Shown piece by piece: positions 18,301 to 29,900 of a stretch of DNA of 64,000 nucleotides. Position numbers and translations under genes: made by a program. How positions within the stretch are numbered: position 1 is the first letter of the stretch; each line of letters begins with the position of its first letter. Under the pieces are notes generated by a model. It was not told the DNA's origin, ran no database searches, and was given only the letters and a program-made list of their open reading frames with translations. Source of the DNA: Marsupella aquatica (taxonomy: Eukaryota > Marchantiophyta); NCBI GenBank assembly GCA_973895155.1, contig OZ316897.1, forward strand, positions 6,572,001 through 6,636,000, read 5' to 3'.

Positions 18301-20860
18301 TTTCCAAAGATACTAATAACGAGAAGTCCAAACCGTTCAAGTTCAGTATGTTTACATCATGTATATATGGTATTGTATCATACTGAAAATAAAATGTAGC
18401 TCTAAAACAAGACAGAACATGCCATAAATTACATATTATATTACATATACTGTACAGTGAAATTGTCCTTGTACAGTATTTACTATCTACCTATCTTTTC
18501 CACTCTATGATAGTCCCACTTATTTTGTCGTTCTTATTATCTTTGTGTGCACTTTAAAGCCTGTAATAATGAGCAATCAGTCTACAGTCTAAAGTCCCCA
18601 AGATTTGTTTTCCCAAAAGTTGAATGTACAAGATTTTACAAGATTTCAAATCGAAACATATTTCAAATCTTTTCGATCTCAAATCTAGCGTAAGGACAAA
18701 GTTGTTTGTAAGAGCATCTCCAACTCTTTACTCTATTTCCTTATTCTAAACATACACTAAAGCACAATGAGTTACCTTCTCAAATAGGGACCATTCCACA
18801 CTGATCTTGGACAACCCCCGAATGTAATCCGGTCAAGAGCTTATTTTGGTCAACATAGTATAACCCTAGACATCCATAGGATCTAGTCATGGGTCAACCA
18901 TTACAGGCTCGAAGTGCATATTTTCATAGGAAGCAATAAGATGGTTACAATACAAAAATAGAGAATAATTCTAATTATATACATTTTATAACGTACATTA
19001 AGTTATCGAGCATTCTAAATTACAATGTTTATGGCATATTATCTTTATAAACTATGGGCATTTGAGTTAGGTCGGGACAAGATGACAAGTGGTATCTTAA
19101 GAAATACACTAAGTTATTAGGTCAAGGGATATTTTTCTATTTTTATTAATTTATTACTTTGAAAAAGAAATAATAGAGAAAAAGTGCTTTAAACACAATT
19201 TTAGACCAAACTAGAAGTATCAATGCATCGAGAGAAGGGTGTTATTCGAACTTTGGCCAATTTTGATGGAATAAAAGGAAATTTTCTCTGAAAATTGCGG
19301 ATCTACCAGAATTTTTATTTGTGTGCATGAAATTGCATTGAGATCTTGTGAGGACTGGCCACAAACAGATGCTTCCAATTTTCAGCATATTTTGGGGGTT
19401 TAAGGTTGAGGGTTTAGGGTTTCCTTCCCAAAAACCTTCCATTTAGAGGAGAACAACAAAATACATCATTTTCATCAAGACAGTTTGGATATAATTAAGC
19501 TTTTCACTTCCTAGACACAATACCAAACTAAAAGGAAACACTGAGCAGGTATATATGGGACATTCACTATAGTAACCAGACCAACAAATGTCTGATAATG
19601 TCAAACAAATCCCTATCCCAAAACATTAAACTAATACTTGAATACAAATACGCAATACTACTTAGTAGTATCATGTTGGTCCAAGAAGTCAAGAAAATCA
19701 AGAAGGAAATCAAACCCCAAGAATCGCACAGATTTCTTAAATCCACCTTTACACCATTGTCAAAAACAAGACCCACAGTTACAAAAAACCACAACTTGAA
19801 AACATCTGACCCTTTTAATTCTTTGGCACTAATTTGCTGTTTAACAAACTGATCAATCAGAATTGACCATAACCAGCAATTCTGGCAAGTAAATTGTAGA
19901 GCTGGGTCTGTTTACTAACCAAAAACGGGTCCAAAAGGAGGAGGTAGTGGCTGGGAAGAAAATCATGCCTCCCAAATGCAACATGATGGCTAGGCAAGTG
20001 TAATTTTAGCGGCTCTACAATTGTTGAAACTATGTGAAACCCTAAACCCTAAACCCTCAAAAGTGCAATGCACAATTCTAATTTTTTTTGAGCGCAACAT
20101 GTTTCATGTGGACACTATGCTTAATATATGATTGCACGTCTACTAAATTGGGTTCATCCACTGCGCGCTTCAAGATGAGAGCAAGCACAACTGACTTCCT
20201 ATTTGCATTGACACAGTTAGAACCACTTTAGTTTTGAAATTTTCTATAATGAGAATTACTTTTTATTGATCTAAGCTGCAATGGATTGAACAACAATTCT
20301 TGTATTGGACTTTGTACTCCCCTCACTACTCCTGGTCAACCCTCCCGTCAACCCTCCAACTTTAGATCATCCCGGGGATCATCCCTAAGGACCAATCTTG
20401 ACTTGCACCAACACCCTTGATCAGGCAGGCTTTCTAAATAAATTTTTGCAATGCTAACGGGAGTACACTTATACTTGGTCTTATAGGTACTTATTATAAT
20501 TGGCTATCATATAGGTATATTGTTGGTTGCTTTCTACAAAGCGCTTTGCAATTATACTCCTATTACTATCCTGCTGTTGAATGCAAGAGTAATATTTGTA
20601 TTGCGGTGGCACTCCATGACCAAAGCAAGGTATTCAAACAGGAATATGTATGCATGTGGAAGATATTTATGGTAACAGTTACTCTTGCTAGATACGAGCT
20701 TGTGATCTGTTGAAAAGCGTTTGCAAAAGTGATTTTTTTAAAGTGGGCACTCAATAGTATATGGAGTCAAAGTCTATGATATAAAGCTAACTTAACCCAA
20801 ATTTGTGAGTGCATAGGATGATCCCCATATCATTATCTGCATTGTAGGAAGGAAATGAAC
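18300..20860. other. AT-rich spacer with telomere-like tracts
   Basis: No gene is seen. Two plant telomere-type tracts occur: a broken GGGTTTA/GGGTTTAGGGTTT stretch near 19395-19425 and three perfect AAACCCT units at 20037-20057. Confidence 0.5.
20037..20057 (+). repeat. Interstitial telomere-type repeat / telo-box (AAACCCT x3)
   Basis: Three exact AAACCCT units form 21 bp. Plant telomeres are TTTAGGG arrays, and short AAACCCTAA telo-boxes also occur in plant promoters. With no gene next to it, an interstitial telomeric scar or chance is as likely as a regulatory site. Confidence 0.6.
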
Positions 20861-21240
20861 AGCACAATGTCTAACTTTTATCCAACACAAGGCACACAAG
20901 TACACTGACACAAGGCTATGTGATTCACCCCATATGGGCTACGTCCATGGTCGAACCAAGAGCTCCACTATGAACACAAAATTAAAGTACATATCACCAT
21001 AGCTCCATGGTCCAAGATTTTTCTCTCTCACACAAAGTTCACAACAAAATGCTCTCTCTTTGTGGGATACAAAGAGGGTTATATCCCTCCATGATCGAAG
21101 AGTCCAGTTAACTAATATTAAGGTTAACTTACTCTAGTTCTTGCTCTAGTTAACCTAGCCAAGGTTGAGTCAAAACCCTAACAAACTACTCGGCTCTTGA
21201 CTCTAGCCTTGGGGTAGCTACTAGCAATCTGAAGCTAAGA
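20860..21240 (+). mobile_element. LTR-like fragment upstream of the copia relic
   Basis: This segment resembles 4880-5620 around GTG(A/G)TTCACCCC(C)ATATG and CTAC(A/G)TCCA, and in its GGTTA/CCTAACC-rich part near 21110-21180. It lies just upstream of copia coding sequence on the same strand. It may be the remains of the 5' LTR, with gag deleted. No clear primer binding site is seen. Confidence 0.35.
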
Positions 21241-21259
21241 TTTGCAGTGAATTGCAATG

Positions 21260-23395
21260 TATTGCAAAATCCCTTCAGTTGAAACATCTTGCATACATGG
21301 TTGGGGCAGTTGAGTGATGAAATATTGACAGCCTTGGCAAACAAAGATTTGTTACAAGGAGCTCAATCTGGTGAACTCTCCTTCTGTGAAAGTTGCATTT
21401 ATGGCGGGATTTATGGCAAGCAAAGAAGAGTAAGTTATAGTTCTAGTTCCTACCATTCTCATGAGATTCTTGAGTATGTACATTCAGATGTTTGGGGTTT
21501 AGCTCTAGAGCCGTTGTTGGGTGGAGCTAGATATTTGGTGACGTTTGTAGACAATTATTCTCAAATTTGTTGGTTGTATTACATGATCGAAGAAGAAGTC
21601 TCAAGTATTTGAGATTGTTAAGGAGTGGAAAACCATGGTGGAGCTATATAGACAGGGAAGTAGTAGAAGTGTGTTTGGTCTTATAATGGTGGCGAGTATA
21701 ATCCAATGACTTTGACCAATTTGTTTGGAACCTTGGCCTTACATGTCATTACACTATAATGGAGAACCCACAACAAAATAGAGTTGTACAATGGTTGAAT
21801 CAAACATTACTAGATAAAGCACGCAACATGCTATGTAGTCCAAGTTGCATATTAACAGTTGTTGGGCTGAAGTTGTCAACCAAGCTACATACGTTTACAA
21901 TCTATCATTGCACAATCTTGCACAATAGTGATGCAAACTCCATTTGAATTGTGGCATAAGAGACCTGCAAGGAGACCGGCTGATTATCTAGCTAGACTAC
22001 AAGTATTTGGTTGTGTTGCCTATGTTCACATTGAGTAGACACATATAGGTCTAAGTTGGATCCCAAGTCTAGGAAATATGTTTTTCAGGCTTTAGTCGTG
22101 GGCAGAAGGGCCATAAATTGTGGGATCCTATTGATTGCAAGGCGGTTATGAGCAGATATGTTGTTTTTGGCAAAGAATGGTTGTCAAGACCCCGGGTTAA
22201 CCAAGAGGAGGAGGTGGAAGAACCCACTATAGCGGAGCTTGATGGTGTTGAGGAAGCTGCTGGTTTGGTAGAGATGCAATTCCTCAACTGAGGCGCTAGG
22301 GTAGACACTCCACTAGGGCCAATTTTGGCCAACCCCCTGATAGATTTGGTTTAATTTGCAGATCCTCATGTTCACTTGGTTGAGCACAACAATGATCTTA
22401 GTGTTATTTTGCTCACTTAGGATGGAGACCTCTCTAGCTATGACCAAACTATGGCTCACCAAAGAAGGAAAAGTGGATGGAGGCAATGTTGAAGAGATGA
22501 ATTTGTCTATATGGATGCCTCCCCATCCCCTGCAACATTTTTAGGTCTCTAACCCCCTAATGTAAGAAATTCAACCCCTATAAAGTTGGAATATTCTTGG
22601 AAAAAATTTGGTTAGAAATACCCTAATGTTCTTATAAGTCTCAAAATTGAATTTAACAGACCCTATTGTTCTTCTTCAAAAAATTCTTAAGTCTTCCCTT
22701 CAAACCAATAAAATGACCCTATCCTATGTCGCACGTGATGTGCCATTTTTGTGGAAGTGAAACCCTTGAGTGTTGAACAAACATGCCTCGCAAGAAGACA
22801 CTAGTTCTGTGTGAATGATTGTATGAGAAGAACCATGATGACACTTACAAGGCACGCCTTGTGGCCAAAGGGTACGTGCCCATAATGAGGGCTTAGACTA
22901 CACAGAAATTTCTCACTAATTGTCAAAAACTTGCTATTATCTATGTTTTACTTGCGAGTGTGGCATTGGATGACCTTGAAATAAGATGGATGTTTTACTG
23001 CTTTCTTGCATGGATTGCTTGATGTGGAGATTAAATATCATGACTCAGTCTCAAGGTTGTATTGACGAGAAGACCACCAATTTGGTGTGTAAGCTCTTGC
23101 GTTCATTATACAGTTTAAAGCTGCAGAGTCCTAAACAATTTTTGGAAGAAGTATTTTGATTCCTTCATGTTATCTTAGGGGTTCATGCACAATGAACATG
23201 ATTGTTGTATTTACTTGAAGAAAGTGAAGAATTCCTCACTTTTTAGTTACACTGTGTTGGCGCTGTACGTGGATGACATGTTGAATTGAACCTTACTGAG
23301 ATTAAGCCTGATATTACCCATTTGAAAGCAATCATATGTTGAGTAAGGAGTTTTCAATGACTAACGGTATGAAAGTTCATTTTCAGTTGAGAGAC
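21260..23395 (+). pseudogene. Ty1/copia pol relic: integrase and reverse transcriptase, dead
   Basis: Pieces in order: GAG-pre-integrase and zinc-finger region (LGQLSDEILTALANKDLL, FCESCIYG); integrase core from 21475 (YVHSDVWG, then LVTFVDNYS); a degenerate second Asp motif (SYNGGEYN where copia elements have DNGGEY); VVQWLNQTLLDKARNML from 21778; TPFELWHKRPARRPADYLAR near 21935; then reverse-transcriptase pieces EEMNLSIWM, YKARLVAKGY (near 22850), GLDYTEIFS and ALYVDDML at 23260-23282. Frameshifts and stops break it throughout. gag, protease and a clear RNase H are missing, and a MITE copy interrupts it at 22508-22775. Order and strand are standard for Ty1/copia, so the classification is firm; it cannot move by itself. 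Confidence 0.88.
22508..22775 (-). mobile_element. MITE copy, inverted relative to 5258-5554, inside copia pol
   Basis: The reverse complement of this stretch follows 5258-5554 nearly end to end: GGAAGTGAAACCC, AATGACCCTATCC, TTCTTAAGTCTTCCCTT, CTTATAAGTCTCAAAATTGA, AACCCCTATAAAGTTGGAAT and TAATGTAAG. It lies between EEMNLSIWM and YKARLVAKGY of the copia reverse transcriptase, where the family has no such DNA. The termini are decayed (…CCCTTGAG instead of CCCCCGAG), so target duplications are uncertain. Confidence 0.75.
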
Positions 23396-24361
23396 CACAT
23401 GAGCCGTCACACAAGTACTTCTTCACACTCAAAATGGATGTAGATGGTTTGATTCAAGCCATCTATTAATGGCTGGACATTTAAAGGGTGATGTGGAATT
23501 TTGACAAAATTTTCACATTTACAGAAGTCTCTAACTGGACCCATAAAAAACTCATGCATTTTTACTGTCCAATCATTAACATATGTCATGTTATTATTGG
23601 TACACAACAACTATAAGGTGTACTGCTATTTTGGATGGGTGGATTCAGAAATGACCCATGTGAGAGAAGATAAGGTGAAATCTTCAGATCAAGGTGCAGG
23701 TCACAATGGCACAACAACATACTACACCCACCAAGGAATACAATTGTAGGTGACCTTTATCTCTTGACACTCAAACTATCTGTAGGAGAAAATGGATTTA
23801 TTTGTGGAACAACTGGACCTTAATCTCCTAGTGTTAAGCTTGTCTTTTGGAAGGTGCTCCTAAGTGGGTGATGGCTAGCTTGTGTATTGTCTGCCATCTA
23901 TGGGAACATTGAAATGCTTGAACACAAGTTCTATGACTGGTTGTGGCTTTGGCCAAATTGGATTCTACTTGAACAAATTCTGTGAGCACTAGTCTAAACA
24001 AGCCACAGGCTGCGGTTGCCTGCTCCTTCTTTGGCAAGACTAATATTAAAGGCTACTAGGACGCAAAAGTGTAATCCTGGCTTCCTCCTCCTCATCAATT
24101 CATGAGATCATTAGCAGCATCTGACCAGTTGGCTTTAGAGACATCAACTCACAAAGTTAACACTACCAGATTTCCGCTGTGCCTCATTCTTCATGGAGCT
24201 GCAGTGCTATGACCATTTTGTGCAACCCTTCAGCGTACTAGCAGTGTGCAAAGGCCTGACAGTATCTATGTCCGGCTTTTATTGAAGTCATTGAGATTAT
24301 TGATAAGGCTACAAACTACAATAAATGGTAGCTATGTTTGTAACATATATTATTAATGTGT
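23396..24361. other. Spacer between copia relic and MULE
   Basis: No gene or clear transposon domain. The first part may be decayed copia sequence downstream of the reverse transcriptase, but no RNase H motif could be read. Confidence 0.4.
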
Positions 24362-25872
24362 GAGTCTAGAGAGGTATATGCTTAATCGACCCAATCTGGA
24401 CTGTTTCTTACTTAATCAACCCCCTATGTTCAGATCTGCCCCAATCGACCCCCTCTGACAATTTCTTACATATATATAGTTCTTGGGAAGAGCAGTATCT
24501 GGAGACTTTACCAAGCTGAACTCTAATTTTCTATCATATATATGAGCCAGTGGTCTCATCCGTAGTATGCTGCAATTATGTCGAGATAAGAGTTGGTCCA
24601 CAATCCACGCGTGATAAGATCAAATGACACCGGACGTAGTCGTGGATACTTTTGTGTTTGAAGACAAAACTAGTATGGTCTTCAAACATTTAGGGGTCTC
24701 CAGCAGGGTCTCCATTTGTCTGAAGTTTAAAAGGTAATAAAACTGGGTTGCTATCTCCATAATGTTCATATATGGTTGCTTTGTTGAGAATCTTTATCAG
24801 TGCATTCCACTAGTCAGAGACAAATCTATGTTTGGATCTCACTCACAGAAAAATGCTTTGTTGGATCTCTTAGACACCGATTAATTTGCTAAATTGGCAT
24901 ACTTGCGTTCAGGAATTATTAAATATTCTCAAAATGTTTCCAATCTTTACACCGCAAGACCATTATGACAGCCAATAATCCAAACACTTGTAAAATTCTC
25001 CAAAATCCTTGAAGTGTTTGCCGTTTTGAATTTGAGTTGCCTTTGCTTCCATTACGAGCAATTGAACTAAGACACTTTGCATTATGTACTATCAACAAAG
25101 TGTACGTATTCACTAGAATAAACATATAAAAACAACAATTGATGACAACATCAAATTCTTACACACTTTCTTATAGGATTTCCCATCAGTTATCCTGGCC
25201 ACATCCTAAACCCATGTGCAATTGTGTCTTGTTTTTGGGCATTCTCTATCTTGTTGTGATAAATTGTCACATTAAAGAATGTCCACTTCAAATAGATCCC
25301 CTCTATGCCAAAGATGCACAATGACATCAAAGTCTCCAATATTGATATCCTTAAGTGTACCTCACACCACTACAATGTCATCTAGATTGCATGCAAACTC
25401 TAACGAAAAGAGATTGAGCTTCCCAATAACCCCCAATACAATAGATTCCCCCAAACCTCATAACTAACAGAAGTCATCATGACAAAATGTGAAACAATGA
25501 ACAGTCATTTGGACCAAGTTATGTGAGGAAAATTCAATAATAAACATCTGAAGACATAAGACGTATTGTCTTCACATCATTTCTCAAATCCTTGATTGTC
25601 GCCGTCACGGTGCGGCCGACCCTAAATGAAGCATTTGACGGTTTGGTCAAGTCGCTTGCACCCACGGACAGGTTCAGGTAGACTGCAATTGCAATACACG
25701 GCATGTCATCATAAACTATCAAAGGGGGTGATTGGGTAAGAAACATACTTTGGGGGGTCGATTGGGGCAGATCTGAACATATTGGGTCGATTGGGGCAGA
25801 TTTGAACATATGGGGTTGATTAAGCAGGAACAGTCCATAGGGGGTTGATTAAGCATATACCTCGAGTCTAGA
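24362..25872. mobile_element. Non-autonomous Mutator-like element (MULE) with 9-bp target duplication
   Basis: The element runs 24371-25863. Its left end GAGGTATATGCTTAATCGAC and the reverse complement of its right end, GAGGTATATGCTTAATCAAC, begin inverted termini of about 100 bp (left, to about 24470) and 130 bp (right, from about 25735). The right terminus carries an extra unit of the phrase GATCTGCCCCAATCGACCC. Perfect direct repeats GAGTCTAGA flank it at 24362-24370 and 25864-25872. Long TIRs plus a 9-bp duplication are the hallmark of Mutator-type elements in plants. No transposase is visible inside, so it is non-autonomous. The interior near 25560-25720 is less AT-rich than its surroundings and open on the minus strand, so a captured gene piece (Pack-MULE) is possible. 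Confidence 0.85.
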
Positions 25873-26560
25873 TGTAGCCTGTGTTGATGACAGCTCCATC
25901 ATAAGGAGGCGCTATAACAAGCTGGTTGTGTGGAATGATATATTGTGGGCAACATGGCAGAATTAAGTGCATGAGCACTCATAATGCCACTAATTGAGAT
26001 ATTTTACAGACTACTATCTGAATTATCTGAATGATTAGTGGCAACATTGGACCTCTTGCTCCAGTACTCCTTTGGTCTGGGAGGAGGGGACTGTCCACCC
26101 CATCTCCAAGATTAGTTGGTGGACTCAAGTTATGTGTGTTAATAGGTGGCTGACCTGGCCTGATCCATTCTTGGCCCAGGCAAGAGTTTTAGTGGGTGAC
26201 CTTGTGGCCAGATGGGTGGATTCTGGCACCCCCAGCTGTGTTGCTATTGAAGTATGAAGGACAACTTGAATCTGTTGCTTGAGGGAACCATGGCATAATT
26301 GTTTTTGTGTGCTGTATTCAACTAAGGCCAACTGGTGCCACCCCAAAATACTACGAGGAAAAACGGGTGGATCTGACCCACGTATTTACTTATTCCCTAT
26401 AAATTTCTTGAATCTTATATATGGTCGGCGTTTAGATCTTGATTTTGTGAATTTAACTGACAACTGTCAAATCTTCGAGGCCTGGCATAGAAGGGGGTCT
26501 CAAACTTCAAAATTCGATGAATCTTAACTTAGTCCTAAAAGTTAGGGACAGAAAAAGTTA
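25873..26560. other. Spacer; no gene seen
   Basis: Short overlapping open frames occur on both strands (for example 26125-26346 minus and 26279-26527 plus). None has recognisable features. Confidence 0.4.
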
Positions 26561-26562
26561 TG

Positions 26563-26790
26563 GACTACCAGATTCACAATCTATAACTTTTTGCCATAAA
26601 AACTGGCCATATGTCATGACCATACGTCTAGAGGCTCGTGGAAAAACAAAAACAACATTACCTACTGGAAAAGCTATGGCCATCCATAAATTTTTGCCAT
26701 AAAAATTGGCCGTATGTCATGAGCATAAGTCTAGAGGCTCGTGAACAAAACAAAAATAACTTTTACTTAGTGGAAATGCTATAGCCATTT
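26563..26790 (+). repeat. Two-copy tandem repeat, period about 103 bp
   Basis: TTGCCATAAAAA starts at 26591 and 26694. Both units contain TGGCC(A/G)TATGTCATGA, GTCTAGAGGCTCGTG and a CTA(C/T)(T)GGAAA(A/T)GCTAT(G/A)GCC segment. A second small pair follows: AATGATTCCATGAGTAAGAA at 26842 and 26897. Confidence 0.8.
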
Positions 26791-26929
26791 CTTTATGGCC
26801 AAAAGGTAACATCTGTAACTATCAACCTTTGAGACCTCCCGAATGATTCCATGAGTAAGAATTTTTGGACAAAAAGTAATCTTCAAAACGTAAGCAAATG
26901 ATTCCATGAGTAAGAAGTTTTCAGAAGAA

Positions 26930-29900
26930 AGAACACAGCCCGTTAGCAAGCCTCAAACTCCAAACCCTAAAGTTAGGGCCAGCTTGGAGCCTAACAGCAA
27001 TAATAGGGCTCATGTCATCACTCTGACTTTGAGGGCAAGCCAGGGTCACTTTGGGGGGCCCCCATGTTCATGACCAGGGTGTCCCCGATTGGAGGGTCAC
27101 TGTGTTTTGATGATTTCGGATAGCTCCAAAGCCAGGGCGATCCCAAGCCTAGGTGCACTGTGGGGTCACCCCTTCAATTTTCGACGGACACCATTTCGAC
27201 CCCAGATCTTAGGTAGGCTGCTATGTGGGTCAGCAGCTCTTGGGCCGTTTTCCCCTTAGTTACCACGCGGTCAGCAAGGAAGGGTTTAAGGTTTTAGACA
27301 GTACAAAGGTTCAGCGCCGGCCTTGCCCAGACCGGACGGTACTGGGTCGGGCTCTGGCCTAAAGGTGCGGTGGCTGACAGGCATATAAATGGGGCTAGGA
27401 TCGGACTCCCCTCGACATGCTCGGTCCTTCGTAGTGGACTGGACCTCCGAAGGGCGCAGGGCACTCATGAGTCTCGAGAACATCGATCGACCGAGCAAGC
27501 GAGAAGAGGGCCCGAACCGATGAGCATCAAATTCTGGCAGCATGGTTGGCTGCAACTTGCAGGTACTTGCGAGTACTTGCGAGTCGACCACAGCTAGCAG
27601 GGCTGCTGTCTCTCGAGACGGATTCTTGATTCTTCGCACTCCGCATTTCGCATGTCATGTGTTCCTCCTATTACGGTGAAGCAAACAATCATGGGAGGGC
27701 AGATGGGAGGGCAGATTTCTTCCCTCTCGTTGTTGCGCTAGTTTTTTAAGTTGCACGGCGTGTCCGCAACATCTGTCTAGTACTTGCAACGCGCGCATGG
27801 GGTCCTCTTCTTCGATATGAAACACGTGTCGGCGCTCGGCATCGGGAAGAGTTTCGGATCTGCTTCACTTGTATTGTTCGCGAAGAAAGCTCCTGAAGCA
27901 TAAGAATGGTCTTGACTCGGTCTGAACAGACGAGTTCGCTTTCACTTTCCTACTAGTACTATGGCCTTCGAATGCCACAGTTTGGTGCGACTTCGAGATT
28001 TCTTTTCTTCCTTGTGACCGACTGTCAGTCCGAGAATGTCACCATCTCGACGAAACAGTCACCACTCTAGGAATCGAATTCTGGTCGCCGTGCCAAGCTG
28101 TGTGCATCCAAAGACCTATTGGCTCGCACAGGTCGACTCTACAACTTCGAGAATTATCGGCAATTGCAGGGCTTTTCGTTCGCTCTCAGATGTACTGTCA
28201 CTCACAACTTGAAGTGGTCAACAGTTTCACCCAGTGACCAACGAAGTTCACTAGTAAGTACAGCTAGGAACTCGATCTGTTCTAAGTTTAGTTGTAATTG
28301 GTTAGAAACATTGGCTAGAGATGTCTGTTATCTCCACTTTTTCATCCGTTTTCCAGCGTTCTTTTATGTGGAATCTCCGATAATACAGATCTAAGGTTTG
28401 CAGTACTCCTTCGTCATTTCAACGATACAGAATACTCCTATTCGTGCATGGTACCTATTTGTTCGCACTCTAAAATCTACTTTCGCTTGGGCTCTATTGT
28501 ACTGAGCAAATCCATTTGAAAACTCTATTTGAAGGTAGACGGTTCAACATTTTGACCGTAAATGATTTGCTTGCCTCTCACGTGCTGTTCTGTCTTGTCA
28601 TGTCATTGATCCGTTGGCCACGGTGCTTAGTACTTCTGACTACCTTAAACCGTTGCCAAATACCTTGACAAACATTCCCTCTCCAGTGTCTCTCCACAGT
28701 ACGCAAAGTCACCTATTTCGGGCATTTTGCGTCTTTTGTCCCGACTGTAACTCGAGGTGATATATTTCTGCATTGAAAATGTTGAATAAGCGTCAGGATG
28801 CGATTCTTCACTTGCAGTAAACTATTCTAGCTCTGCCTTGTGGATGGGCAAATCCTCGCAGTGAATCTCGACCCCCTTCATACATATGGAAAGCCATATG
28901 GGAGGGGATAAGAGCTCTCTTCGTGTGTTTACAGGGGATTGTAAACGCACGAAGAGATTGTATCATTTAAGCTATGTCTTTGTTCAGTTTGTTTTTCAGT
29001 TCATTCAATTGGTTTGCTACCGTAGGTTATGAAGTACAGCTCGTGGGGTTGTATGTCGACCTCACGGCTATTCGAAAAGTCTGGTTCGTGTTAGTCCTCC
29101 GTGCTAACGAGAAACAGTTTATACGTTCGTTTCCACTCGGCACTCCGAGGAACGAGGGGTTCAACTCACTAAGGCCCTGTAAATAAGTTTCAGTTAGGTG
29201 ACTACTGCTGCGTGAGAAACAAAGCTTATCCCTGTCGCGGCTCAAATCGAGGCACCTGCTTGTTTGAGACTGATCGTCTATGTATTGAGAATAGCAGTTT
29301 ATTGAGTTAGTCACGCACGATTTTTGTCTACGAACTAGACTATGACAAATAAGGAAAGTAACATACTATGCAGCAGGAGGACCGTTAACGTCTATTGGAT
29401 GCACACGAGCAACAATGTCGAATGGCGACCATGAAAATTACTGTTCCTCTCGACTCATATTACGATTTGTCGACGTTGTTCGAGTTTGTAGTTATAATTG
29501 AAACTGAGTTATGTGCATTGTACCGAGCTCCAAGTACGCATCATGATCTGAAGGCTTGCGCCGGTCGACCATTCTGAGGAGTACTTGGTCATGCATTTGT
29601 TTATGGCCCACCCACTTCAAGGAGCTGATACCAAACCCGGATGAAAAACAATTCCAACCTTTCAATCCCAGGTGCATTCCCCTTCGTGGTACGAAAACAT
29701 AAACTTGTCTCCGAGTCATTCCCGGTGTGAGATAGATTAGCCGAGTCTACTCTCGCCGCGTAATATGCTTGCACAGTTGTTTTCTTCCAAGTTGCAGTGG
29801 CTTAAAATTCTAATATGGTCTTACAGTAGCTCCAGTGTATGGGAGTAAATGCTCGGAACACTTGACCTCGGTAACGTAGATTCATGGTAGCAGGTCGAAT

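Noticed and set aside
27286-27639. Gene on the minus strand of the GC-rich patch
   Set aside because: GC-rich DNA lengthens open frames by chance, and the plus strand is open over the same bases.
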